Source: Nitrospirota bacterium (lineage in GTDB: Bacteria; Nitrospirota; Thermodesulfovibrionia; Thermodesulfovibrionales; Magnetobacteriaceae). Taken from it: 14,398 bases of DNA. The DNA lies in contig JADFXO010000065.1 of assembly GCA_015233485.1 (NCBI GenBank), forward strand, positions 1 through 14,398, in the 5' to 3' direction. Numbering within the stretch: the first letter of the stretch is position 1; every line of letters starts with the position of its first letter. Shown in pieces: positions 6,800-14,398 of the stretch. The notes beneath the pieces were generated by a model, which worked only from the letters and a program-made list of their open reading frames with translations, searched no databases and had not been told where the DNA came from. A program made the translations under genes and the position numbers.

Positions 6800-7933
6800 T
6801 CATGTGTCAATCCTGAACTCGACGCCGCCCTCTATGTTTGATACTGACAGCCGCCAGCCCATGTTGGCCTCTATTATAGTCTTAGACATGTACAGGCCTA
6901 TGCCCGTGCCCTTGTCCGGTGTCTTCGTTGTAAAATATGGGTCGAATATCCTGCCGATTATGTCTTCGGGGATGCCGCCTCCGGTGTCGCGTATAGTAAT
7001 TGCTATCCTGTCGTCTTTGCGAACTGTTATGTCAATCTTATTTGCAGTTCCTTTGTCCTTGCGGCTGAGTATCGCATCCTTTGAATTACTTATAAGGTTT
7101 AATATGACCTGCTTGAATTCGTTTGGGTAGCCGGTTACGCTGAACTCCTCCCCTGTAAACCCAAGGTTAAGGCCGATGCCGCTTTTAGCGAAATAGGGGG
7201 AGAACATGAAGATTACCTCTTCGACCGCGTCTTTTACATTAAACAGAATCTTTTCTTTAGAAGGACGAAGAAAATTTCTGAAATCGTCGGCTGTCCTAAG
7301 CATAAAGTCAGTTTGATTCGTTATTGTAATTACTGAGGAATGCAGATATTCTATGTCAAGCTCATTATGAATAAAGGCGTCTTCGATGTCTTGCGCCGTT
7401 GCGGAGATTGCATTTAACGGCTGCTTCCACTGATGGGCTATCATGCCAAGCATTTCACCCATTGCCGCCATTTTGGACTGTTGTATGAGCATCTGCTCAC
7501 CGCTTCGGCGTTTAGCGGTCTCTTCTTCCACCTTTTCTTTTAATGACCTTTGCAGAAAGTACAAATTCAGGTGCGTGCCCACGCGTGAGATGACCTCCTC
7601 CTTCTGAAAAGGTTTACAGATATAGTCAACACCTCCGCATTTGAACGCATTGACCTTTTCGGCCACATCTGTCAGGGCGCTTATGAAAATCACGGGAATA
7701 CCCGCCGTTAATGGGTTGGCCTTCAGACGCCGGCATGTCTCGTATCCATCCATATAAGGCATCATTATATCAAGAAGGATTAAATCCGGCATGTGTGCTA
7801 CTGCCATATCAAGCGCCTCCTGCCCGCCGTATGCCATTAACACGGTAAACCCGGCAGACTGAAGCTGTACCGAGAGCAGCTTTACGTTTATCGGCTGGTC
7901 GTCAACAGCCAGAACGCACCCCTTATTTTCCAT
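6800..7933 (-). CDS. Soluble response regulator-histidine kinase fusion (REC-HisKA-HATPase)
   Basis: It has 377 residues and no membrane segment. Residues 1-120 are a REC domain with the acidic pair Asp11/Asp12, phospho-acceptor Asp55 (LILLDIMMP), Ser85 and Lys107 (CKPF). A short coiled coil (about 125-150) leads to MAAMGEMLGMIAHQWKQPLN, with phospho-acceptor His167 of the HQWxQPL kinase type. The ATPase core has the N box around Asn279/Asn283, DTGGG at 316-320, FDPYFTTK and GTGIGL at 342-347. All catalytic residues are present. This architecture usually receives a phosphate on REC and gates the attached kinase. ATG 7933 is used; a TTG one codon earlier is possible. It overlaps the preceding REC gene by 11 bases and is last in the operon. 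No output protein for it is visible here. Confidence 0.92.
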   Translation of the reverse strand: MENKGCVLAVDDQPINVKLLSVQLQSAGFTVLMAYGGQEALDMAVAHMPDLILLDIMMPYMDGYETCRRLKANPLTAGIPVIFISALTDVAEKVNAFKCGGVDYICKPFQKEEVISRVGTHLNLYFLQRSLKEKVEEETAKRRSGEQMLIQQSKMAAMGEMLGMIAHQWKQPLNAISATAQDIEDAFIHNELDIEYLHSSVITITNQTDFMLRTADDFRNFLRPSKEKILFNVKDAVEEVIFMFSPYFAKSGIGLNLGFTGEEFSVTGYPNEFKQVILNLISNSKDAILSRKDKGTANKIDITVRKDDRIAITIRDTGGGIPEDIIGRIFDPYFTTKTPDKGTGIGLYMSKTIIEANMGWRLSVSNIEGGVEFRIDT

Positions 7934-8303
7934 CAACCTGACCCGTATAGAACGACGAAACCGTCTCCAGAAACTCCTTATACCTTATAGGCTTGGATAC
8001 ATAGCCGTCGCATCCAGCCTCTATCATGCGCTCCTCATCCCCCTTCATTGCGAATGCCGTAAGGGCAACCACCCTGATATGCTTAGTCAAATCGTCCTGC
8101 TTTAACATCTTCGTAGCGGTAAGGCCGTCAATACCGGGAAGCTGGATGTCCATCAGAATAACCGCAGGTTGGTCCTCTTTGGCAATCCTGATTCCATCGG
8201 TGGCGTTGCCCGCCTCAAGCACCTTGTAGCCGCTTCGCCGGAGTATCTCCGACGCTAGCTTCATGTTTAATGGATTATCCTCTATAATCAGGATTTTCTT
8301 CAT
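7923..8303 (-). CDS. Single-domain response regulator (DivK/CheY-like)
   Basis: It has 126 residues, a lone REC domain with no output domain. Acidic Glu8/Asp9, phospho-acceptor Asp52 (VILMDIQLPGIDG), Thr82 (ALTAFAMKGDEERM) and Lys104 (VSKPI) are in place. The ALTAFAMKGDE-E-R block is typical of the DivK-like and hybrid-kinase receiver group. Its ATG overlaps the stop of the upstream hybrid kinase gene as ATGA (8303-8300), a translational coupling junction. It probably serves as a phosphate carrier or allosteric partner between the two kinases. Confidence 0.93.
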   Translation of the reverse strand: MKKILIIEDNPLNMKLASEILRRSGYKVLEAGNATDGIRIAKEDQPAVILMDIQLPGIDGLTATKMLKQDDLTKHIRVVALTAFAMKGDEERMIEAGCDGYVSKPIRYKEFLETVSSFYTGQVDGK

Positions 8304-11300
8304 ATTTTGACATCCGGCGCCTGTGTTTTCATAGGGTGCCTGCCCCGCATAGCCCGCCTTGCCTCGGCAATCATGTCCGTCTTGTCAAAATGCCCCTTAT
8401 TTACAATCTTAAGGACGTTAGAGTTTAGCGCCTTACGGTCTTCCTCTGTTATTACCTTAGAAGTGAGGATTATAATATGTATTGACGCGGTCTCAGGCAT
8501 TTCTTTCAGGCAGCGCACGACGTCAAAGCCTGTCACCTCCGGCATCATCAAATCAAGCAGTATCAAATCCGGCAGCTCACGTCTTGCCGTATCAACGGCC
8601 TCTTGCCCGCCATATGCCCTGAATATCTCGCAGTTTTCATTCTGAAGATAAAGGTATACGATTTCAACCGCCTTAGGGTCGTCATCCACGACGAGCACCC
8701 TTAATTGCCGTGTTAGGTACTCAGGTACAATTCCGATTTGCCTGACAGCCTCGATAAGCTCGTCCTTTGAGACCGGCTTTTGCAGCACATTGGACGCCCC
8801 AAGGGAAAAACCCTTCGATTTGTCGTTCATCATAGATATTATCAGCACAGGGATATGTCTTGTCGCCTCGCTTTCCTTTATATTCTTGAGAAAATCCAAT
8901 CCGTTCATGTCTGGAAGCATGATGTCAAGTGTGATAAGCTCAGGGATTTCCTGCGCGGCAAGGGCAAGCCCTTCCGCGGCGGATGTGGCACGAATTGTCC
9001 TATAACCCTCTGAGCCAAGCTGGATACTTATAAGTTCGGCCGACTTAGGGTCGTCCTCCACGATAAGCACAAGCGGCTCTTTTATTTCTTTTGGCGGAGA
9101 CTCAAGCCCTTCCTCTGCCGTATGATTCATCTGTGGCGGCTCTTCCCCCAACACATCCTCTCTGTACGGGATTTTGAAGGTAAACTTGCTGCCCTTGTCC
9201 TCCTCGCTCTCAACGCCTATGGTACCGCCGTGCAGCTCAACCAGCCGTTTCACCATGGCAAGCCCTAGCCCTGTGCCCTCATATTTTCTGGAAAGCGAGC
9301 CGTCTATCTGCTCAAAAGGTCTGAAGAGTTTTTTCATTCCCTCTTGTGACATGCCGATTCCCGTGTCGGTTACGGAGATCTCAAGAAATCTCCTGTCATC
9401 CACGGTGATGACGCCGGCGTTGCAGGTTACCGTTCCATTGGCAGGGGTGAATTTAACCGCGTTAGAGAGCAGATTATAGACAATCTGTTTGAATTTCCTT
9501 GCGTCTGCGAACATATGCCCAACAGATTCCTGAACGTTTAGTCTAATGGCTATATTGTGCGCGTGCGCCTTTTCCTTCACTATTGAGAGGCTGTTTTCAA
9601 GCATATAGGGGATATCAAGTCTATCAAGGTCGAGGGACATCTTCCCTGCCTCTATCTTTGAGAGGTCAAGGATGTCGTTGATAAGAGACAGCAGGTGCTG
9701 CCCACTGGTAAATATATCGGTTACGTATTCCTTCTGGCCATCCCCAAGATCGCCAAGTATGCCGTCTTTGAGAATTTCCGAAAACCCGATAATCGCGTTA
9801 AGCGGCGTTCTAAGCTCGTGGGACATGTTTGCAAGGAACTCCGACTTCAGCCTGTTTGACTCCTCAAGCTGAATGTTCTTCCTTGCTATCTCATCGCCCC
9901 TGAGTTTAACTTGCTCCGTCAACTCTTTCATATCGTTATACTGCCTCAGGCTCTGGAGGGAAATGCCGATGTTTATCGTAAGCCGCTCAATAAACCCCCT
10001 GTCAAGGTCAGTAAGCGGGGTGACTGATGCTGCCACAAGGACACCCATTACCCTTCCCTGATGGAAGACGGGCTGGACTATTAAGACCCGCGGCGTTATT
10101 GAGATAAGCCCCGTTTCTATTGTAAGGGGAAATTGTTCACTGCCTGTTATCTCAATGGCGCGTCCGCTGACAATGGACTGTCCGACTATGCCCTCCGAGA
10201 ACCCGAATTTCTTTTTTAAAGAGCCTGACGCCCCGTAGGATGAATCACACACGAGCAAGCCTGTCCACTCGTCGTATGAATAAAAGGCCAGGCTGGGATA
10301 TGACAGGGATTCTGACAGCAGCGCCAACATATCCGATATGGCCTGTTTCTGGTCGAAGGTCGTACTGAATATTGATATTGCCCTGGCATACACCGCATCG
10401 TAACGAGACCTTGCCTCAAGTTCGGCGTTCTTTTTAGCGGACTCTGCTTCGGCTAATTTTCTCGCTGTTACGTTATTTTTTATCGCCACAAAATGTGTCA
10501 CATTTCCATTTTCGTCTTTTATTGGGGTAATAGTCGCATCTTCATAAAAAATCTCGCCGTTTTTCTTTTTGTTGCTGAACTCACCGTGCCAGATGCTCCC
10601 GCCAAGAATGGTATCCCATAGTTGCTCATAGTAAGACCTCGGCTGCGCTCCTGATTTGAGAATCCGCGGGTTTTGCCCTATCGCCTCGTTGCGGCTGTAG
10701 CCGGAAGTTCGCTCAAAGGCCGGATTGACATATTCAATAGTCCCGTTACGGTCTGTTATCACTACCGACTCAGACGACTGCTCTATGGCATTGGAGAGTT
10801 TCTGCATTGCCATCTCCGCCTTTACCCTTTCTGACATATCGCGTATTATGGCGTTAAATACACGGCCCATTGGCGTTGCACTTTCGCTTACGGAGAGGTC
10901 AATGTCAAATATCTCACCGTTTTTCCTTTTTGCCTTTACCCTTACAACCTGTTCCATCACCTTTCTGACGCCCGTCTCAAGATATTTCCTGACATACTGG
11001 TCGTGATTAGAATGAAACGGCTCAGGCATAAGTATATTGACATTCCTGCCAATTACCTCGCCGGGCAGATAGCCAAAAATTTTCTCTGCCCCTTTGCTGA
11101 AAAGGATTATCGTCATGTCTTCGGAGTTTATGGAGACAATCGCATCAACGGCGCTGTCAAAAAACGACTGCATCCTTGAATTGGCGGTAGTCAGTTCTAT
11201 CGTCCTCTGTTGAACCTGGGCATCCATTTCTTTGAAAGACTGCGCTATAGTCCCTGTCATGGCGTTAAAACGCTCTGCAAGCACCATCAGCTCATCTGCC

Positions 11301-12016
11301 GCCTGAATATCGACCGAAAAAGAATAATTGCCGCCGGTTATCTTCTCCGTATCCTGAATCAGCACACCTATCGGCTTTAGCACCCTGCGCCGCAAATAAA
11401 TCAGATTCGATAACATTATCAAGACCCCTATCGCCGTGAGAACATACCTTGTCCCGATAAAAATCCCCTCCGCCTTCTCCACGCTGTTTACCAGATGTGT
11501 GACGACCCCATCAATGTCCACCTCGACGAAATCGTGTACTTTCCTTCCATGTTCCCGCAAAAGCGTTGCCCTGTCTTCTGGCGATGAGATAAATATGGAA
11601 TCAAGTCCGGGCTTAAATTCCTCTTCCCATCGATGGATTAAGAATCTCAGCTTTTTATCTAACTCAGGGTCTGCAACTTTTACAAGACCGTACTTGACGC
11701 TGCCGTCTTTAAGGGCGTTGAGGATTTCCTCGAATCTGCTCATTTCCATTTTTACGTGTCCGAGGATCTCTTCTCTTCGCGGAGATTGTTCCTCGAATGC
11801 ATTTTTAACTAAATATACTATCTGATACGACCTCATCCTCTCTGAACCTGCAAGGTTTATCGCCCTGCTGAAACCGCTGACCCTGGATGAAAACCACATT
11901 CCGCTCACGACGAAGGCGATAAAGATAAGAACTATGGAGGCAAAAATCAGGTGAAAAGACCTTCTCATCGGTGTAAACACGCGCACAGGCGTTTGATTTT
12001 GTTTATAATTCCTCAT
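8300..12016 (-). CDS. Membrane hybrid histidine kinase: PilJ-like sensor, HAMP, PAS-PAS, GAF, HisKA, HATPase, REC-REC
   Basis: It has 1238 residues. TM1 is about 21-42. The periplasmic part (44-188) starts with the type IV pili methyl-accepting N-terminal motif (RAINLAGSERMRSYQ, 51-65). TM2 is about 191-208 and HAMP about 209-260. PAS1 is about 283-395 and PAS2 about 408-520, each ending in a PAC-like strand. A GAF-like domain covers about 545-690, followed by a coiled coil. HisKA has NMSHELRTPLNAI with His733. The ATPase has Asn848/Asn852, DTGIGM (884-889), a phenylalanine box and GTGLGL (914-919). REC1 has Asp1031 and Lys1080 (QKP). REC2 has Asp1155, but the usual Lys-Pro is replaced by NKG near Lys1207. 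The N terminus has no good ribosome binding site 22 bases after the HD-GYP stop, so translation is probably coupled; Met17 is an alternative start. The signal sensed is unknown. Confidence 0.93.
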   Translation of the reverse strand: MRNYKQNQTPVRVFTPMRRSFHLIFASIVLIFIAFVVSGMWFSSRVSGFSRAINLAGSERMRSYQIVYLVKNAFEEQSPRREEILGHVKMEMSRFEEILNALKDGSVKYGLVKVADPELDKKLRFLIHRWEEEFKPGLDSIFISSPEDRATLLREHGRKVHDFVEVDIDGVVTHLVNSVEKAEGIFIGTRYVLTAIGVLIMLSNLIYLRRRVLKPIGVLIQDTEKITGGNYSFSVDIQAADELMVLAERFNAMTGTIAQSFKEMDAQVQQRTIELTTANSRMQSFFDSAVDAIVSINSEDMTIILFSKGAEKIFGYLPGEVIGRNVNILMPEPFHSNHDQYVRKYLETGVRKVMEQVVRVKAKRKNGEIFDIDLSVSESATPMGRVFNAIIRDMSERVKAEMAMQKLSNAIEQSSESVVITDRNGTIEYVNPAFERTSGYSRNEAIGQNPRILKSGAQPRSYYEQLWDTILGGSIWHGEFSNKKKNGEIFYEDATITPIKDENGNVTHFVAIKNNVTARKLAEAESAKKNAELEARSRYDAVYARAISIFSTTFDQKQAISDMLALLSESLSYPSLAFYSYDEWTGLLVCDSSYGASGSLKKKFGFSEGIVGQSIVSGRAIEITGSEQFPLTIETGLISITPRVLIVQPVFHQGRVMGVLVAASVTPLTDLDRGFIERLTINIGISLQSLRQYNDMKELTEQVKLRGDEIARKNIQLEESNRLKSEFLANMSHELRTPLNAIIGFSEILKDGILGDLGDGQKEYVTDIFTSGQHLLSLINDILDLSKIEAGKMSLDLDRLDIPYMLENSLSIVKEKAHAHNIAIRLNVQESVGHMFADARKFKQIVYNLLSNAVKFTPANGTVTCNAGVITVDDRRFLEISVTDTGIGMSQEGMKKLFRPFEQIDGSLSRKYEGTGLGLAMVKRLVELHGGTIGVESEEDKGSKFTFKIPYREDVLGEEPPQMNHTAEEGLESPPKEIKEPLVLIVEDDPKSAELISIQLGSEGYRTIRATSAAEGLALAAQEIPELITLDIMLPDMNGLDFLKNIKESEATRHIPVLIISMMNDKSKGFSLGASNVLQKPVSKDELIEAVRQIGIVPEYLTRQLRVLVVDDDPKAVEIVYLYLQNENCEIFRAYGGQEAVDTARRELPDLILLDLMMPEVTGFDVVRCLKEMPETASIHIIILTSKVITEEDRKALNSNVLKIVNKGHFDKTDMIAEARRAMRGRHPMKTQAPDVKI

Positions 12017-12038
12017 CTGTTGATTTTGTTGAAATGCC

Positions 12039-13565
12039 TCAGCCTTTCAGCCTCTCATATACCTCTTCAAACTGCGAGGCGGCCTCTATAAATGCCTTGA
12101 GCACGTTGGGGTCAAAATGGTGCGGCATCGTCCTGCCATCGCCCCCGGTGATGATTTGGTATGTCTTTGCGTGGTCAAACGCGGGTTTATACGATCTCGC
12201 GCTTCGGAGCGCGTCGTACTGGTCGCCTATGCTGATTATCCTGCCTTCTATGGGAATCTCCTGCCCCTTCAATCCCATTGGATAACCGGAGCCGTCCCAT
12301 CTTTCGTGGTGTGTTACGGCTATGGTCTTTGCTATTTCAAGCCTGCTATGGTCGCCGATTATCTTCGTACCATAAAAAGTATGGCTTTTCATGGCGGCAA
12401 ATTCCTCATCCGTGAGCTTTCCCTTTTTCTTGAGAATATCGGGATGTACGTGGATTTTACCTACGTCGTGAAGCGGCGCCTGAATGCGCATGGCGTTGAT
12501 AAAAAACTCGTCCATGCCTAAAATATTTGCCGTCAGGGCGCTATACTCCCCAACCCTTATTATATGATTTCCCGTATCCTCGTCATTTGCCTCCGATGCC
12601 CTTGCAAGGGCATATACGGCATACTCGAAGGCGTTTTCCGTTTCTGCCAACTGCAGCGATAACGACCGCAAAAACAGGCCCTGCATAACAAGGTTCTTCA
12701 AAATAGTGGTGTCGTATTTCTTGATCGGCCTGCCATAGTTGAGCGCGAACACGCAGAAATTCCTGCTAAAATACCAGATAATGTTCGAGACCTTAATGCC
12801 CATCGATTCAAGAATTGAAATGAAGGGATATATCCCTGCCTCGCTCATGTCGTCTTTATTCGTGCAGGAGAATATCTGATCTGTCGTCTTTAAATGCAGG
12901 CAATTATCGCACTGTATATCTATGGTTATTGACGATTTCACGATCTTGCCGCCTGTTAAATCGTACTTAAGCCAGTGCCGGTTATTGAACTCATCGGCAG
13001 TATGAATAATAATCGTTGCGGGTTTATCCAGCTCCATCGCCTTTTGCCTTATAAGCCTGCCTACGATTCTGTCGATATTCGATATGTAGCTGAATTTACC
13101 CGGGTCGAAATCCTGCATCACCTGCTCACCAAACGAGGTCAAATCCCCTATGCAGCTATACGCGAAAAGGAGGTCGTCGTTTAGGGCCTTCATCTTGAGG
13201 AGCATTTTGATTCGGGCAAGCACCTCACCCGCGTCGAAAGGCTTCGAAATGAAATCCTCCGCCCCCGCCTCGATGCCTCTTATCCGGCTTTCTGTATCGG
13301 TCAACGCCGTTATCATAATTACTGGTATGTTCTTATACCGCTCGTCTTCCTTTATCTCTTTGCATACTTCAAAACCGTCCATACCGGGCATCATAACATC
13401 CATGAGCACAAGGTCAATCCCCTGTTCGTCGATTAGCTTGAGGGCGGCAAGGCCGTCCCCGGCCATCTTCACATCATAGCCCTTATGGACGAGTATGGCG
13501 CTGAGCAGTTTCAGGTTGAGCGGCTCGTCATCGACACACAAAATAACCGGCCTTCTGTCAGTCAT
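12039..13565 (-). CDS. HD-GYP response regulator, probable c-di-GMP phosphodiesterase, with cysteine-bearing middle domain
   Basis: It has 508 residues from ATG 13565. REC spans 1-125 with Asp12/Asp13, phospho-acceptor Asp56 (LVLMDVMMPGMDGFE), Thr86 and Lys108. The middle (about 130-310) looks like a GAF-type sensor I cannot name; it holds CDNC at 219-222, Cys234 and Cys271. The HD-GYP domain (about 312-505) is complete: His334, HDVGK (366-370), His395, HH at 419-420, DGSGYP (424-429) and GDQYDAL. This family hydrolyses c-di-GMP using a di- or tri-metal site. The ATG at 13565 follows GGGAGG (13569-13574) at a tight 3-base spacing. A GTG at 13595 would add 10 residues but has no ribosome site. 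The gene follows the substituted metallopeptidase-like gene by 15-45 bases and precedes the hybrid kinase, its likely phosphodonor. Confidence 0.92.
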   Translation of the reverse strand: MTDRRPVILCVDDEPLNLKLLSAILVHKGYDVKMAGDGLAALKLIDEQGIDLVLMDVMMPGMDGFEVCKEIKEDERYKNIPVIMITALTDTESRIRGIEAGAEDFISKPFDAGEVLARIKMLLKMKALNDDLLFAYSCIGDLTSFGEQVMQDFDPGKFSYISNIDRIVGRLIRQKAMELDKPATIIIHTADEFNNRHWLKYDLTGGKIVKSSITIDIQCDNCLHLKTTDQIFSCTNKDDMSEAGIYPFISILESMGIKVSNIIWYFSRNFCVFALNYGRPIKKYDTTILKNLVMQGLFLRSLSLQLAETENAFEYAVYALARASEANDEDTGNHIIRVGEYSALTANILGMDEFFINAMRIQAPLHDVGKIHVHPDILKKKGKLTDEEFAAMKSHTFYGTKIIGDHSRLEIAKTIAVTHHERWDGSGYPMGLKGQEIPIEGRIISIGDQYDALRSARSYKPAFDHAKTYQIITGGDGRTMPHHFDPNVLKAFIEAASQFEEVYERLKG

Positions 13566-13610
13566 AATCCTCCCATGTCTATCTTCAATAGTCACATTTG
13601 CTATAGCTTA

Positions 13611-14105
13611 TTAACTTATTGAAAAAGCGGGTTTATTACTTTCCTTTTCGGTTTCGTACAGAGACATCGCCACCTCCATTACACGCTCGGCCCATCTCTC
13701 GTCGTCTTTGTTTAGTTTCATTTCTATGGAGAAATCCCTTATGTCGGGGACTGTTAGTTTATATGGGTTTTTTACGCTTTCGGGGTCTATGTAGATGTGG
13801 CGGAGCTGATGTCTTACTATCCTCACCTTGTCTTTTTGTTCTACGTGCGTGAAGACCATCTTGTCGAGATATAAGAAAAAATCATATCCCTCTTCGTTTA
13901 TCGTCGCGTCTCTGGTCAAAAGCCTGTTGAGTTCATTTGTCTTTTGAATCCTGCCGAGGACGAGGTTTCCCTTGCTTTTTCTTGCCTTTAAATCATATAT
14001 GATTTTTATGTTCACGTTTACAAGCTCAGGGAAAAACTCAGCCCTCACCTCATTCACAATAACTACGGCCTCAGTGGGCGCGTCTTCGTATCTTATAAAT
14101 ATCAC
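13611..14105 (-). CDS. Small protein resembling putative metallopeptidases, with substituted HELxH motif (HQLRH)
   Basis: It has 164 residues and starts at GTG 14105, which has AAGGAG at 14117-14112 with 6-base spacing. There is no signal peptide or membrane segment. The layout recalls short putative metallopeptidases (phage and bacterial) that have a strand pair, then HELxH, then an acidic Asp-Pro turn and a C-terminal helix. Here the site reads RHQLRHIYIDPES (98-110): His99, Gln100, His103 and Asp107. The catalytic Glu is Gln, one base away (CAG for GAG), so activity is doubtful while metal binding may remain. LNKDDERWAERVMEVAMSLY (131-150) is the final helix. It is first in the signalling operon. 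The family assignment comes from pattern memory and is moderate; a non-enzymatic partner role is possible. Confidence 0.6.
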   Translation of the reverse strand: MIFIRYEDAPTEAVVIVNEVRAEFFPELVNVNIKIIYDLKARKSKGNLVLGRIQKTNELNRLLTRDATINEEGYDFFLYLDKMVFTHVEQKDKVRIVRHQLRHIYIDPESVKNPYKLTVPDIRDFSIEMKLNKDDERWAERVMEVAMSLYETEKESNKPAFSIS

Positions 14106-14145
14106 GCTACACTCCTTTCGTCAAAAAAAATGTAATTTCGCATGT

Positions 14146-14160
14146 AGTATACCATATGGT
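14146..14160 (-). promoter_or_regulatory. Candidate -10 box and overlapping palindrome upstream of the signalling operon
   Basis: On the - strand TATACT (14151-14146) is a good -10 about 30 bases before the ribosome site, but no convincing -35 is present 16-18 bases upstream. The perfect 10-bp palindrome ACCATATGGT (14151-14160) abuts it, a position suited to an operator. A second TATACT-like box lies about 40 bases further upstream, also without a clear -35. Confidence 0.3.
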
Positions 14161-14228
14161 GGTAAGTTTATGGATATACTTAATTGTGCAGTATAGAAGT
14201 AAAGAGATTTTCACTGTCTCGCCCTAAT

Positions 14229-14262
14229 CTGTCATTCTTTTCTGCGAGCGGGTCTCTGGAGT
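14229..14262. repeat. Diverged copy of the CTGTCATTC...GCGGG repeat next to the intron
   Basis: It begins CTGTCATTC, continues through a GCGAGCGGG core and ends CTGGAG. The order and the outer sequence resemble the right arm of the element at 4075-4102, but the hairpin is no longer perfect. The intron 3' splice boundary is 9 bases to its right, so this may be what is left of the target site. Confidence 0.3.
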
Positions 14263-14271
14263 CTCTGTATT

Positions 14272-14398
14272 GTCAGGTAGGTCAGGGTTCTCTCGAACCC
14301 TTTCCCCCTTAAGAACCGTACGTGAGAGTTTCCCCTCATACGGCTCAAGCCTATTAAATGCCACTTCAGTGACACGGCTACACAGTTTGATGTGCTGC
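14272..14398 (-). mobile_element. Group II intron, 3' end (domains V and VI), continuing past the window
   Basis: Read on the - strand, a canonical domain V is followed by domain VI with a stem AGGGTTC-GAGA-GAACCCT (14301-14284). The intron ends CCTACCTGAC at 14272. The terminus is AC, fitting the bacterial AY rule, and the A at 14278 is at -7, the expected branch point. The 52 bases upstream of domain V (14347-14398) show no reading frame I can assign to a maturase, so they are probably the end of domain IV. Class and 5' end are outside the window. The 3' exon begins AATACAGAGACTCC. Confidence 0.85.
14313..14346 (-). ncRNA. Group II intron domain V, catalytic hairpin
   Basis: It is exactly 34 nt, starting GAGCCGTATG on the - strand. 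An 8-bp lower helix (GAGCCGUA/UACGGUUC, one G-U pair), a 2-base CG bulge, a 6-bp upper helix and a GAAA tetraloop are present. The AGC catalytic triad is at positions 2-4. All features required for function are intact. Confidence 0.9.

Noticed and set aside
12034..12521. Open frames on the + strand across the HD-GYP gene
   Set aside because: They are antisense to a gene with a complete set of catalytic motifs and have no homology signals of their own.
14347..14398. Possible maturase C terminus upstream of intron domain V
   Set aside because: Open frames exist on the - strand for these 52 bases, but the sequence is too short and matches no maturase motif I can recognise.

Overview
The window reads like a chromosomal segment of a motile, diderm, menaquinone-using bacterium of moderate GC. 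The evidence is a flagellar hook operon, a futalosine-type menaquinone decarboxylase, a PilJ-like multidomain hybrid kinase and an HD-GYP regulator. This combination is common in Nitrospirota (Thermodesulfovibrionia) and Desulfobacterota-like lineages. That placement is inference; no marker gene in the window settles it.

Layout. Bases 1-3063 (+ strand) hold the end of a flagellar operon: fliK (open at the left window edge), flgD and flgE, which encode the hook-length ruler, the hook cap and the hook protein. A 310-base convergent gap follows, with a degraded inverted-repeat element and two perfect palindromes. A secreted Gly/Ser-rich protein of unknown function (3374-3898, - strand) comes next. 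After it is a roughly 300-base divergent gap with a REP/BIME-like paired hairpin element and two candidate promoters. Bases 4199-6752 (+) hold a UbiD-type menaquinone decarboxylase and, 10 bases later, a CaCA-superfamily cation exchanger.

Bases 14105 down to 6800 (- strand) form one compact five-gene signalling operon. In order of transcription it contains a small protein resembling a putative metallopeptidase but with HQLRH in place of HELxH; an HD-GYP response regulator with a cysteine-bearing middle domain; a 1238-residue hybrid kinase (PilJ-like sensor, HAMP, two PAS, GAF, HisKA, HATPase, two REC); a 126-residue single-domain REC protein; and a soluble REC-histidine kinase fusion. Junctions are 15-45, 22, -4 and -11 bases, so co-transcription is very likely. 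The set contains five REC domains and two kinases, with probable output through c-di-GMP hydrolysis.

The right edge (14272-14398, - strand) is the 3' end of a group II intron. It has a textbook 34-nt domain V, a domain VI hairpin with the branch-point A at -7, and an AC terminus. The intron lies directly upstream of the signalling operon in the same orientation; the rest of it lies outside the window.

No CRISPR array, tRNA, rRNA or complete transposase gene was seen. The most unusual items are the substituted metallopeptidase leading a phosphorelay operon, the CxxC sensor segment in the HD-GYP protein, and the intron end beside a repeat-like target.
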